From: Alistipes sp. Zagget8
Lineage (GTDB): Bacteria > Bacteroidota > Bacteroidia > Bacteroidales > Rikenellaceae
Direction of reading: 5' to 3'
NCBI GenBank assembly: GCA_001941065.1
Contig: MSHJ01000010.1
Location: 62,001 to 126,000 of the forward strand
DNA: 64,000 bases
The position numbers were made by a program, and so were the translations under genes. The notes under the pieces are model-generated. The model worked only from the letters and a program-made list of their open reading frames with translations. It had not been told where the DNA came from and ran no database searches. How positions within the stretch are numbered: the stretch's first letter is position 1; every line of letters starts with the position of its first letter. This document shows positions 28,145 through 36,601 of this stretch, one piece after another.

Positions 28145-28543
28145 TTATTTCATCTTGATACGATAATACTTTACATAGATTGAGCTAATTTTTCCTACCT
28201 GAAAAATGGCACAAAGCTCTCTATTGGTGAATCCTGCATTCATCAAACATACGAATCGTCGTTCTGCCAGGGACAATTTATGCCATTTCAGTCTCATTTT
28301 ATAATTGGGCGGTACCCAACTGATAATATTGTATTTGGTAAATTGTTTTATATGCGCAAGTGATTTACATCGGTTCTGAAATGATACAGCATCGTTACTG
28401 TATACATATAGCCAATCGAGCCAATCTTTAATCAGAGCAAGCCTATTGAAAGCGATACGTTTGATCCAAAACAAAGATACGACCAAAAAGATAATCGCAA
28501 TAACTAACAAGATGATAAATACAATTAATAATATTATTAACAT
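28145..28543 (-). CDS. Membrane-anchored LuxR-type HTH protein
   Basis: 132 residues. An N-terminal transmembrane helix (LIILLIVFIILLVIAIIFLV) is followed by a short basic segment (FWIKRIAFNRLALIKDWLDW) and a C-terminal LuxR-like helix-turn-helix (LSLAERRFVCLMNAGFTNRE, then LCAIFQVGKISSIYVKYYRI). It lacks the tetratricopeptide sensor that many Bacteroidota membrane HTH proteins carry. The paralogue at 1-379 shares both the protein and the upstream leader. It is transcribed towards the RHS orphan cassette. A regulator of the toxin island is a reasonable guess, not shown by sequence. Confidence 0.75.
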   Translation of the reverse strand: MLIILLIVFIILLVIAIIFLVVSLFWIKRIAFNRLALIKDWLDWLYVYSNDAVSFQNRCKSLAHIKQFTKYNIISWVPPNYKMRLKWHKLSLAERRFVCLMNAGFTNRELCAIFQVGKISSIYVKYYRIKMK

Positions 28544-28572
28544 ATGGCATATTTTTGATAATTCAAAAAAAT

Positions 28573-28703
28573 ATGCACGGCATCTTATTTGTCTAACTCA
28601 GGCGACCAAACCTTATAACAACAGATAAGAACCGTGCACAATACAACAGTTCCCACTGTCTATCTGTTATACTTAAGTTTGGTCTTCGAGTCAGGATAAA
28701 CAG
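28573..28703 (-). ncRNA. Structured leader / nested inverted-repeat element, copy 2
   Basis: Second copy of the element at 410-538, upstream of the intact HTH gene. ATGCACGG (28573-28580) can pair with CCGTGCAC (28632-28639). Arms around GACCAAACC..TATAACA..CAGATA pair with TATCTGTTATA..GTTTGGTC (28661-28684). CTAACTC on one side faces GAGTCAGG on the other, where copy 1 has CTAACC and GGTTAGG, which is a compensating change. Conserved loop residues TATTGTGCACGGTTC (minus strand) match copy 1. Confidence 0.5.
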
Positions 28704-29182
28704 GAGTAACACATCTCTCTTATGTTTTATAAAAATAGGATATTTTAAGATATTATCCAAATCTTTCTGGGTTATTCCTATTAGTCATTTATACCTTTCT
28801 TAATCCGGAGAGATCGTGGATCCATTGAATGCCGGATTAAAGACAGTACCAATTATTACTGGTATATACGAACAAAAACCCAAATGCGGGCAAAAAGACA
28901 CATTGGATCTTGGAAATCTATTTCCGGTAAATTGTATTCACCAAAAGAAGTGCAGGTGCCTAGCCAATAATACCCATTTTAAGCTGATAAATGGCATATA
29001 GCAAATACCACGTTACTTGTATTTCAGCAAATTATATCGCCATCCACTCAAACTTCGAACATAAAAGCAACATAGAATCAGTTAATATTTTGATGAACAA
29101 CTTATTTCATTACTAAATCAGGACCTAATTAACTCGCGAATAAGCCTCATAGAGACTCTGTATCATTTAAAATATTCATCTT
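28704..29182. other. Intergenic, no gene recognised
   Basis: AT-rich sequence between the island's right-hand repeat and decayed gene fragments. A 61-codon plus-strand frame at 28816-29001 has no recognisable features and I do not call it. Confidence 0.5.
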
Positions 29183-29394
29183 TTATTTTTTGAATCCTAT
29201 TTTCTGTACGGGTTTCTGATTTTTTGGCAATTTCACGGATAGAGCCCCAGTAGCTTCATAGATCGCATCGATATCTTTCCGCGCATCTTCGCTTAAGTCA
29301 TTCATGGCCTTCAGGTTTTCCGACGATCGCGTTCGATCGACTGTAACCGGCTACGCAGTTTGATCAGTTCGACCGACACAACTGTTGTTTGCAT
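29183..29394 (-). pseudogene. Decayed small gene, frameshifted
   Basis: From ATG at 29394 the minus strand encodes MQTTVVSVELIKLRSRLQSI then ERDRRKT and a stop. A one-base shift near 29325 joins it to SSENLKAMNDLSEDARKDID and on to KIGFKK with a stop at 29183. The joined product (about 70 residues, helical) reads like a real small protein. The function is unknown. The break and the neighbouring RteC-like fragment suggest mobile-element debris. Confidence 0.4.
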
Positions 29395-29447
29395 GAAATA
29401 ATTACGTATAGTGGAAAACACGGTGAAATTGATCCATTAGGAGCGGA

Positions 29448-29690
29448 TTAATTTTGCCGTATTTTCCACATAGGCATTATTGTTTTGTGGTGAGTGCAAA
29501 GATGCAGTGAGGAAAAAACAATTACGCTGGAGTTTAATAATAGCTCCAGAGTAATTTTAACAGTCAGCGATTCATAGATTTGTTTTAAGTATTCCGCCCA
29601 TTCTCCCTTACGGCTACGAATCGACAAAAATATATTGGTATAGTTCGATAAATCGGCATGGAATAGAATATCAATGCCGTGCATTATCAT
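29448..29690 (-). pseudogene. Fragment resembling the C-terminus of an RteC-type regulator
   Basis: The first part of this frame (FHADLSNYTNIFLSIRSRKG then EWAEYLKQIYESLTVKI) resembles, from memory, the C-terminal end of RteC-like proteins of Bacteroides conjugative transposons (an LEIRxRK..KFLD.LKE pattern). Nothing upstream continues the gene and the frame then runs into unrelated AT-rich sequence, so this is at best a remnant. Confidence 0.3.
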
Positions 29691-29717
29691 TTTAAGTTGA
29701 GCTTTTCGCCTACTGAT

Positions 29718-29973
29718 TCATACTCCATCTCCATATTTAACATTTTTATAATTACAATATTGGGTTATTTCAGTTACTTTTCTTATTTTTGCTAACAGAA
29801 ACAAGTCATTGGACGGCCAAACCCCGGACAATACTTGCCAACTAAGTTCTTTACCATAGGCCGTAACTAAAACGTAACCAAATGAGAAAAACGGTTTACT
29901 CCGTCTCTCTAATACGCGATTAGACAAGAGCTTACAAAAAAGGCAGTATAAGCCCCTGAGGGGGGGGCAAAGC
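29718..29973. other. Non-coding stretch, possible integration scar
   Basis: Contains the doubled motif CGTAACTAAAACGTAAC (29861-29877 region), a 13-codon stub MRKTVYSVSLIRD stopped at once by TAG, and a G8 run within a CCCCTGAGGGG hairpin. A minus-strand frame here lacks protein character. It could be a leftover integrase start and attachment region; the evidence is weak. Confidence 0.25.
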
Positions 29974-30006
29974 AAAAGACTGATAATCAATGATTATCGG
30001 TCTTTT
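29974..30006. terminator. Bidirectional hairpin terminator
   Basis: AAAAGACTGATAATCA faces TGATTATCGGTCTTTT (one G-T wobble), followed by a T-rich run on the plus strand and T-rich on the minus strand too. It lies about 30 bp past the stop of the minus-strand isomerase gene and marks the left border of the polysaccharide locus. Confidence 0.65.
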
Positions 30007-30034
30007 TGTTTTAGTACATACATCCGGTTGCATA

Positions 30035-31462
30035 TCAGTCTACGATCACGATCGAAATACCGAACAGGAAGGCCGATTTTTTCAGCCGTTCGAGCAGGTG
30101 TCCGACTCCGATGGCGCAGTGGTGCGAAGGCCCCGCTTTGCTCCAGGCATCCATGAATTTCCGGGCGCCGCAGGCAAACCGATAGCGGCTGTTGGTATTG
30201 CCGATCTGCAGCGTCGGACCTTCGACCGCTTCGCCTTCGGCTGCCAGCAGGTAAACGCCTTTTCCATCCTCACAGACCGAAAGCAACGTCACCGGACCCT
30301 GTTTCACCGACATCTGGATCGAAAGGCCCTTGCCCGGTTTCCCATGATAGACAGGCAGCGGCACAAGCCCGACACGGCCTTCGGCAATCTCGAAATGTGC
30401 CGGCCCGTCGTGTCCGAGCATCACGATGTCATCGTCGAAATCCATGGCATAAAACTCCGAGAAAGAACCTCCGGCACCCAGCAGCGACAGGATTTTCATC
30501 GCCTGGGCATTTTTCACCTCACACTCTCCGGCAACGGGAATTCCACGCCCCGTGAGTAGCGTATTCCCGGCAATCACGGAGGTCGCGATGTCCTCATAAG
30601 CACCTTCGCCCTCGTAATAGTAAGCCATCGCACCGAGACGGTGATTCCCGACCATCCGGTCCAATGCCACCGACGTAGCCGCTGCACGCCGCAACTCGGA
30701 CTCTTCACACTCGGGACTCACGTCGAAACTCGTGTGAAACTCCCGGAGTTTGGCATTCACCTCGTCGTCGGTCAGCCGGTCGCGGTAATGTTTCAGTTCG
30801 CACATCTCCAGCATCTCCAGATGGGTCCCGAAGACAGCCGACTGGCGGGTGATGTCGGTATAAACGTCGAGCATACCCCCGTAATAGTGGCCCAGGATAC
30901 CCAACCGGTTCTCCCGCATGCCCCGGTAAACCTTCGCCGCCGCCACCCAGTCTGCGATCTGCTCCCAGGCCAAAGGGTCCTTCAGATAACCGGTGACGAT
31001 GTCGTAGCGCAGCCCGGCCCGGTTGAACACGTTGGCAATCTCGGGGACCGAGCAGGCCTGACAGTTCTCCAGCCACATCCCGGTCATCCGTCCCCGATCG
31101 CCCAATGCATTGATCTTCCGATAGTCGATGGCCGCCGCCGGCTGCAGGTTCAGCACGATGACCGGACATCCGATACGCTGGGCCACCGGCAGAATTGTCG
31201 AAGAGAGGCAATAGGTAGCGACATAGAGAAATACGAGGTCCACCTCTTCCCGTGCCAGCAGCGATGCTGCGGCGATTGCCTTCTCGGGTGAATCCACCAT
31301 CCCGGCATCCACGACCTCTACGCCGTCCGTCGTTCCGATCCCGGCTGCGATCTCCTCCCGGTATGCGTTCAGGTGGTCGCGCAGTCCGTCGAACTGGTTC
31401 CAATATGTATCGAGCCCCGTGGCAAAGAGCCCGATGCGGGCCCGTGTCGTTATTTTTTCCAT
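30035..31462 (-). CDS. L-fucose/L-arabinose isomerase family protein
   Basis: 475 residues from [11 protein letters not shown] at 31462; a start four codons upstream is possible. It belongs to the arabinose/fucose isomerase fold: N-terminal Rossmann-like domain ([32 protein letters not shown]), central [20 protein letters not shown], and metal-site candidates in [45 protein letters not shown] and the terminal [15 protein letters not shown]. Such enzymes interconvert aldoses and ketoses, using Mn2+. The sugar is not determined by sequence; arabinose released by the nearby arabinofuranosidases is plausible. Divergent from the AraC gene at 31642. No signal peptide, cytoplasmic. Confidence 0.8.
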   Translation of the reverse strand: MEKITTRARIGLFATGLDTYWNQFDGLRDHLNAYREEIAAGIGTTDGVEVVDAGMVDSPEKAIAAASLLAREEVDLVFLYVATYCLSSTILPVAQRIGCPVIVLNLQPAAAIDYRKINALGDRGRMTGMWLENCQACSVPEIANVFNRAGLRYDIVTGYLKDPLAWEQIADWVAAAKVYRGMRENRLGILGHYYGGMLDVYTDITRQSAVFGTHLEMLEMCELKHYRDRLTDDEVNAKLREFHTSFDVSPECEESELRRAAATSVALDRMVGNHRLGAMAYYYEGEGAYEDIATSVIAGNTLLTGRGIPVAGECEVKNAQAMKILSLLGAGGSFSEFYAMDFDDDIVMLGHDGPAHFEIAEGRVGLVPLPVYHGKPGKGLSIQMSVKQGPVTLLSVCEDGKGVYLLAAEGEAVEGPTLQIGNTNSRYRFACGARKFMDAWSKAGPSHHCAIGVGHLLERLKKSAFLFGISIVIVD

Positions 31463-31483
31463 AAATACAAGCAATCAATTTTC

Positions 31484-31491
31484 AGCAAAGC
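31484..31491 (-). promoter_or_regulatory. Putative -7 box of the isomerase gene
   Basis: The minus strand reads TAGCTTTG, matching TAnnTTTG, 22 bp upstream of the ATG at 31462. No good -33 element is visible. Confidence 0.35.
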
Positions 31492-31641
31492 TATGGAATT
31501 CATCGCAGGCCTCATTTCTCGCATTGATTTGATGATTTCATTTTATGACACAAAATTTTATCAAAATATAAACGCCTATATAAACATTTATACCTATAAT
31601 TGCACAAACGATTACAAAATTTGCCGTTATCATTTTTCATA

Positions 31642-32571
31642 ATGGAAGAAAGCCACGTAAAATACCTGATGTCGAACGACCAGGACATGCTCTGGGGAAT
31701 GGTCGTAACGACCGCCGGACACCAGAACATCCCTCCGCAGGCCGAATATCCGTCGCGCAACCACCCTACCCGCTACCTCTTTTCGACCGAGAAGGGCCGC
31801 GTACTGAACGAATACCAGCTGGTCTACATCACCCGGGGCAGGGGCAAGTTCGTATCCACCCGCCAAAAGGAGTGCGAAATCGGAGAAGGTGACATGTTCC
31901 TGCTCTTTCCGGGCGAATGGCACAACTACCGTCCCGACCCGCAAACCGGATGGCACGAATCCTGGGTCGGATTCACGGGGCCGGACATCGAAAAGCGGGT
32001 GGCCTCACGGTTTTTCGTCCGGGAGAAGGCCGTCTTCAGCATCGGCATCCACGAAGAGATTTACCACCTCTACCGCTGGGCCGCGACCGTCGCCCAGCAG
32101 CAGGGCTCGGGCCATCAGCAAATCCTGGCGGGAATCGTCAACCTGCTGCTCGGATTCGCTTACAGCGAGGACCGTCAGATGGTCTTCCGCGACCGGAACA
32201 TCGACGGGCAGATCGCCAAAGCTAAGATACTGATGCAGGATAACATCGAGCAAAACCTGCCGGGAGAGGCCATCGCACGGCAAATCGGCATGGGATACTC
32301 CTGGTTCCGGCGCATCTTCAAGGAGTACACGGGATTCGCTCCCAACCAATACATGCAGGAGCTGAAAATCTCCAAGTCCAAAGAACTGCTCACCAACTCC
32401 GAAATGAACTGCCAGCAGATCGCCTATGCGGTCGGGTTCGAAACGCCCTCCTATTTCAACATCGTCTTCAAAAAGAAGACCGGGATGACCCCCTCCAAAT
32501 ACCGGGAATTCACACAGGGGAGCCAGCTGCAGCCCCAGAACGAACTGACTACACAATCCGAACCAGTATGA
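31642..32571 (+). CDS. AraC family transcriptional regulator
   Basis: 309 residues from MEESHVKYLM at 31642. The N-terminal part is an AraC-type cupin sugar-sensing domain (YQLVYITRGRGKFVSTRQKE, GDMFLLFPGEWHNYRPD). The C-terminal ~100 residues form the double helix-turn-helix: LPGEAIARQIGMGYSWFRRI with FKEYTGFAPNQYMQELKISK, and a second helix CQQIAYAVGFETPSYFNIVF followed by KKKTGMTPSKYRE. It is divergent from the isomerase gene and its stop overlaps the next start (ATGA), so it likely controls both directions in response to a sugar. Confidence 0.92.
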   Translation: MEESHVKYLMSNDQDMLWGMVVTTAGHQNIPPQAEYPSRNHPTRYLFSTEKGRVLNEYQLVYITRGRGKFVSTRQKECEIGEGDMFLLFPGEWHNYRPDPQTGWHESWVGFTGPDIEKRVASRFFVREKAVFSIGIHEEIYHLYRWAATVAQQQGSGHQQILAGIVNLLLGFAYSEDRQMVFRDRNIDGQIAKAKILMQDNIEQNLPGEAIARQIGMGYSWFRRIFKEYTGFAPNQYMQELKISKSKELLTNSEMNCQQIAYAVGFETPSYFNIVFKKKTGMTPSKYREFTQGSQLQPQNELTTQSEPV

Positions 32572-34595
32572 AAAAGCACCTTTTCTGCGCCTTTGCCGGC
32601 CTGCTGTTTTGCAGTTACGGCTACGGCGCCCCGGGAGGCGGACTGACCGCGGGCAGCCACACGATCTCCCTGAAAACTCCCGGAAATCCGGCCGTAGACT
32701 ATCCGCTCACACCCCGTCCCGGCAACGGCCGCGTTGTGCTGGAAGCGGATCGTGTGCTCCCCGTCTCCATCGTCGCCACCGAAATCCCGCACGACGCGGG
32801 CAGCACGGTGGAGATATGCATCACGGCCCTGAACGACGTTTGGTTTCAGTACAGCCAGTCGTTCGACACCGGATTCGACCACGCTGGATGCCAGTTCCTG
32901 ATGCCGGGTTTCTGGTATCGCCAGAACCTCCGGTCGCCGAAAGAGGCGCCGTCGTTTCACACCGCCGACAGCTGGACCGTTCGTGAAGACCGTCTCAGCA
33001 CGCCGCTGACCGGCGTTTTCGATCCCTCGAGCGGAAAATTCCACACCGTTTTGCGTACCCTGGGGCCCGGCTGCGATGCCCTGACCACCCACAAAAGCGG
33101 CGAAGTGATCCTCTCGGGGCAGACCTCGATCGGATTCACGGGTTTCGAAAACAGCGGGGGCCGGGCAGCCCTCCGCTTCGGATTTCCCTATCAGGAGACC
33201 CCCTACTGCTACATCAGCAAACTCACGCTGGCGCCGCCGGTCCGGGCCTACCAGCACCTGCCCGAGGGCGGCACAGTCATCCTCCGCTGGGAACTCCGCC
33301 ACGGAGAGGCCGCGGATTTTTCCGATTTCGTGCAGGACACCTGGGAATACAGCTACGACCGCCTGCAGCCTGCAGTTCCCGAATCCGCCTATTCGGACGA
33401 ACGGATGAAGGAGGCGCTGACCGACTATTTCACGGCGGCTTACGTGGATAGCTATCCGCTGAAATATATGTCCGGAGAACAGCTCCGGACAGCCGACTGC
33501 GCACCCAACGGCCGTGCCGAGGTCGGATTCGTGGGCCGGGTACTGCTCAATGCGTTCAACGCCCTCGAATACGGATACGGCCACGCCCGGACCGACCTCG
33601 TCGCCAATTCGAAAGCGACCTTCGACAGCTATGAACGCGAGGGGTTCACCGCCGGAGGTTTCATCCGCGAGTTCGTCGACTTCGGAAGCGGCACGGAGAC
33701 CGATGTTTTCAGCATCCGCCGCCAGAGCGAAGGTATTTATGCCCTGCTTCACTACCTGCGCTACGAAAAAGACCATGGCCGCAGGCACCCGGGCCTGGAG
33801 CGGAAAGTGACCGCCATCCTGAACGCCTTCCTGCAGTTGCAGGCGGCCGACGGCAGTTTCCCCCGAAAGTTCCGCGACGACCGTACCACGGTAGACGCCA
33901 GCGGAGGCAGCACCCCCTCGGCCACGCTTCCGCTGGTCATGGCTTACCGCTATTTCGGCGATAAACGCTACCTCGCGGCAGCCGAAAAGACGGCCCGTTA
34001 CCTGGAATCGGAAATTATCGAAAAGGCCGATTATTTTTCCTCGACGCTCGACGCCAACTGCGAGGACAAGGAGGCATCGCTCTATGCGGCAACGGCCATG
34101 TACTACCTGGCGCTGGTCAGCGACCGGGAATCCCGCAGCCACTATACCGCCCTGGCCCGCAAAGCGGCCTACTTTGCGCTTTCGTGGTACTACCTCTGGG
34201 ACGTGCCTTTCGCCCCGGGACAGATGCTCGGCGATGTGGGCCTGAAAACACGCGGCTGGGGCAACGTCTCGGTCGAGAACAACCACATCGACGTTTTCAT
34301 CTTCGAATTCTGCTCGGTCCTCGACTGGCTGGGACGGGAATTCGGCGAAAAACGCTTCACCGATTTCGCCGAGGTGATCGGAACCTCGATGCGCCAGCTT
34401 CTTCCGGTCGAAGGGCGGCTGTGCGGCGTCGCCAAACCGGGTTACTATCCCGAGGTCGTGCAGCACACCAACTGGGACTACGGCAAGAACGGCAAGGGAT
34501 TCTACAACGACATCTTCGCACCGGGCTGGACAGTGGCCTCGCTGTGGGAAATGCTCACTCCCGGCCGTGCAGAGCGGTTCCTGAACAGGAAATAA
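32568..34595 (+). CDS. Putative secreted (alpha/alpha)6-barrel glycan-degrading enzyme
   Basis: 675 residues with a signal peptide (MKKHLFCAFAGLLFCSYGYG, then APGG). The N-terminal ~280 residues are beta-rich. The C-terminal ~380 residues show helical pairs typical of an (alpha/alpha)6 barrel: GIYALLHYLRYEKDHG, AILNAFLQLQAADGSFPRKF, MAYRYFGDKRYLAAAEKTAR, LYAATAMYYLALVSD, WGNVSVENNHIDVFIFEFCS. I cannot name its glycoside hydrolase or lyase family. It is translationally coupled to the AraC gene and faces the GH127 gene across a shared terminator, so a role in the same glycan pathway is likely. Confidence 0.55.
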   Translation: MKKHLFCAFAGLLFCSYGYGAPGGGLTAGSHTISLKTPGNPAVDYPLTPRPGNGRVVLEADRVLPVSIVATEIPHDAGSTVEICITALNDVWFQYSQSFDTGFDHAGCQFLMPGFWYRQNLRSPKEAPSFHTADSWTVREDRLSTPLTGVFDPSSGKFHTVLRTLGPGCDALTTHKSGEVILSGQTSIGFTGFENSGGRAALRFGFPYQETPYCYISKLTLAPPVRAYQHLPEGGTVILRWELRHGEAADFSDFVQDTWEYSYDRLQPAVPESAYSDERMKEALTDYFTAAYVDSYPLKYMSGEQLRTADCAPNGRAEVGFVGRVLLNAFNALEYGYGHARTDLVANSKATFDSYEREGFTAGGFIREFVDFGSGTETDVFSIRRQSEGIYALLHYLRYEKDHGRRHPGLERKVTAILNAFLQLQAADGSFPRKFRDDRTTVDASGGSTPSATLPLVMAYRYFGDKRYLAAAEKTARYLESEIIEKADYFSSTLDANCEDKEASLYAATAMYYLALVSDRESRSHYTALARKAAYFALSWYYLWDVPFAPGQMLGDVGLKTRGWGNVSVENNHIDVFIFEFCSVLDWLGREFGEKRFTDFAEVIGTSMRQLLPVEGRLCGVAKPGYYPEVVQHTNWDYGKNGKGFYNDIFAPGWTVASLWEMLTPGRAERFLNRK

Positions 34596-34608
34596 ACCAC
34601 AACCGGCA

Positions 34609-34649
34609 AAGAAATACCCGGATGAACGCTGTTCATCCGGGTATTTCTT
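34609..34649. terminator. Bidirectional terminator, 19-bp perfect stem
   Basis: AAGAAATACCCGGATGAAC and its exact complement are separated by a 3-nt loop, between the convergent genes ending at 34595 and 34663. A/T-rich outer pairs give a T run on either strand, so it can end both transcripts. Confidence 0.9.
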
Positions 34650-34662
34650 GTCACAGGATGCT

Positions 34663-36588
34663 CTATTTCACCGGCCAGTAGATCGTATAGCGTTCGAAAT
34701 GAATCCGGTAGAAAGGTTCTATCGCGATGTCCCGGAACTCCTCCCCGTCAAATCCGAACGTGAGGGGATCGTCGCCGGTTTTCACGACATGCGAAGCGAT
34801 GGTCTCGGCCGTCCAGGGCACGAAAGTCCGCGCAGGCAGCGGAATCACATTGTTGGCTCCGTTGTCGATCTCCCGCCAGAACGAGGCGGGCAGGGAGTCC
34901 GTCCCCATGCGCCCGGCCAGCACATAGGGACCGTAAAGCAATGCCGAATAGCGCTCCGAGCCGGGCAGTTTCTCCGCCGTAACGTGCGGCGAGAAACCGA
35001 TCGTCAGCGTATCCGTCCCGCTCCACGGCTCCCGGACGGCCCAGTAGCCGGCGGAATCCACCTCGGGAACGATCTCCCGGCCGTTCAGCGTCAGTACGGC
35101 CTCCGGCGACCACGAAGGTTTGCGCACCAGCAGGCCCAATTCCCGGTCCCGGCCTGTTTTCAGGATCAGGGTCACTTCCGGCGACTCCGGCATCGAAGCC
35201 TGCTGGGTCAGGGAGATGTCCCGCTCCGTCCACGTCACAACTGCCGGAACGAACAGGTTGACCATCAGGTCGCGCCCCTGCTTGGTGAAGACCATCCGGT
35301 TCAGTTTGGCCGGGGTCTCCAGGCCGGACTGGTTGCAGCACCAGAACGAATGGTCTTCCGAGCCGTAGACCCGGTAGTGCGCCGGGCGCATCGGCGTAAA
35401 ATAGACGCACATCCCCCGGCAGGGATCGTAAGCCGAAAGAATATGGTTCAGCAGCACCCGTTCGTAATACTCCGCCATCCGGGCTTCCGGACGCTGTGCG
35501 AAAAGCGCCTCGGTCAGGCGCATCATATTCACCGAATTGCAGGTTTCGGGACCTCCCTGCTCCAGCACCTTCTCTTCGAAACGGGACTCCGGAAAGAAAT
35601 GTTCGCCGGTACTGTTGCCGCCGATTACCCAACTGTGCCGCGCCGTGACGATCTCCCAGAAATTACGCGCGGCCCGATCGAAACGCCCGTCCCCGGTATG
35701 GGTATAGTATTTCTCGAATCCGGTGAATTTGGGGATTTGCGTATTGGCATGCCAGCCGTTCAGGATATCCCGCCCTTCGGAAAGGGGAACCCACATGCTT
35801 CGGTCGTTGAGCCGCCCGGCCCACTCCAGATAGCGCTGCTCCCCGGTCAGTTCGTACACGTCGAGAAACGACTCGTTGATCGAACCGTGTTCGCAAACCA
35901 GCAGCTGCTGGACCTGTTCGTCCGTGAGTTTGTCCAGCACGCCGTATCCGAACCAGTCAGCCAGCGAGGTCATCAATGTCAGCGCCTGTTGCTGTCCCGC
36001 CTCCGTATAGGCGGCACGGAGGCCGTGAAGCATCTTGTTGATCAGGTAAAGGGGCGCCCAAGCCCTGTTAACGGTCGGATTATCGGTCCGGATTTCCCCG
36101 GCAGCCACCCGCCGGAACAACTCCCGGCCGTCGGCAATGGCCATGATGTACCCATCGCCGCCCGCCTTCCGGCAGGCTTCGAGTTCCGAGAGGGTGTATT
36201 CCAGCTGCCGGAGCAGGCGTTCGTCGCCTGTCGCGCGGTACATCAGCGACAGCCCCGACAGGTAATAGCCCATGAATCCGCCGCGCAGGGGCCCGACACC
36301 CCAGACATCCTCGGACTCCCATCCGGCATAGGGCTGCGCCTTCGGAACCAGCCCGGCTTCGACCCTAAAAAAGTGAAGCAGCGAATCGGGCTGCAGCCAG
36401 AGCAGGTAATCTTTCCCCTGCTCCTGTAAGTCCCGGAGCGGCCCCGGCAGCAGACGGACTTCGTCCGGGGCAAACCAACCCACCCGGTCGGCAGCGCGGG
36501 GTTTTACTTTGAGGACATCGGGTGCATCGCAAGCCGCGAGCCCGAGCAAACAAAAGGCAGTCAGGCAAAAAAAGGTGTGTGTTTTCAT
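34663..36588 (-). CDS. GH127-type beta-L-arabinofuranosidase (DUF1680), lipoprotein
   Basis: 641 residues with lipobox LAAC in the signal (TAFCLLGLAAC). The GH127 core is an (alpha/alpha)6 barrel (GGFMGYYLSGLSLMYRATGD, GYIMAIADGRELFRRVAAGE). The cysteine/glutamate zinc site known for GH127 is present: E348 and C350 in GGPETCNSVNMMRL, and C417/C418 in HSFWCCNQSG. One of these cysteines is the nucleophile in characterised members. C-terminal beta-sandwich follows. GH127 enzymes remove beta-L-arabinofuranose, although the family also includes other activities. It is the last gene of the minus-strand set after uxuA and the GH99-like gene (13-bp gap). Confidence 0.85.
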   Translation of the reverse strand: MKTHTFFCLTAFCLLGLAACDAPDVLKVKPRAADRVGWFAPDEVRLLPGPLRDLQEQGKDYLLWLQPDSLLHFFRVEAGLVPKAQPYAGWESEDVWGVGPLRGGFMGYYLSGLSLMYRATGDERLLRQLEYTLSELEACRKAGGDGYIMAIADGRELFRRVAAGEIRTDNPTVNRAWAPLYLINKMLHGLRAAYTEAGQQQALTLMTSLADWFGYGVLDKLTDEQVQQLLVCEHGSINESFLDVYELTGEQRYLEWAGRLNDRSMWVPLSEGRDILNGWHANTQIPKFTGFEKYYTHTGDGRFDRAARNFWEIVTARHSWVIGGNSTGEHFFPESRFEEKVLEQGGPETCNSVNMMRLTEALFAQRPEARMAEYYERVLLNHILSAYDPCRGMCVYFTPMRPAHYRVYGSEDHSFWCCNQSGLETPAKLNRMVFTKQGRDLMVNLFVPAVVTWTERDISLTQQASMPESPEVTLILKTGRDRELGLLVRKPSWSPEAVLTLNGREIVPEVDSAGYWAVREPWSGTDTLTIGFSPHVTAEKLPGSERYSALLYGPYVLAGRMGTDSLPASFWREIDNGANNVIPLPARTFVPWTAETIASHVVKTGDDPLTFGFDGEEFRDIAIEPFYRIHFERYTIYWPVK

Positions 36589-36601
36589 CGTTCGGAATTT
36601 T

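Noticed and set aside
28816..29001. 61-codon plus-strand frame
   Set aside because: No signal, domain or conserved neighbour; AT-rich chance frame.
29718..29990. 90-codon minus-strand frame
   Set aside because: It runs through a terminator hairpin and a G8 run, and has no protein-like features.
32451..34466. Minus-strand open frame of 671 codons
   Set aside because: Antisense to the AraC and (alpha/alpha)6-barrel genes, with no signal peptide, domain or start context.
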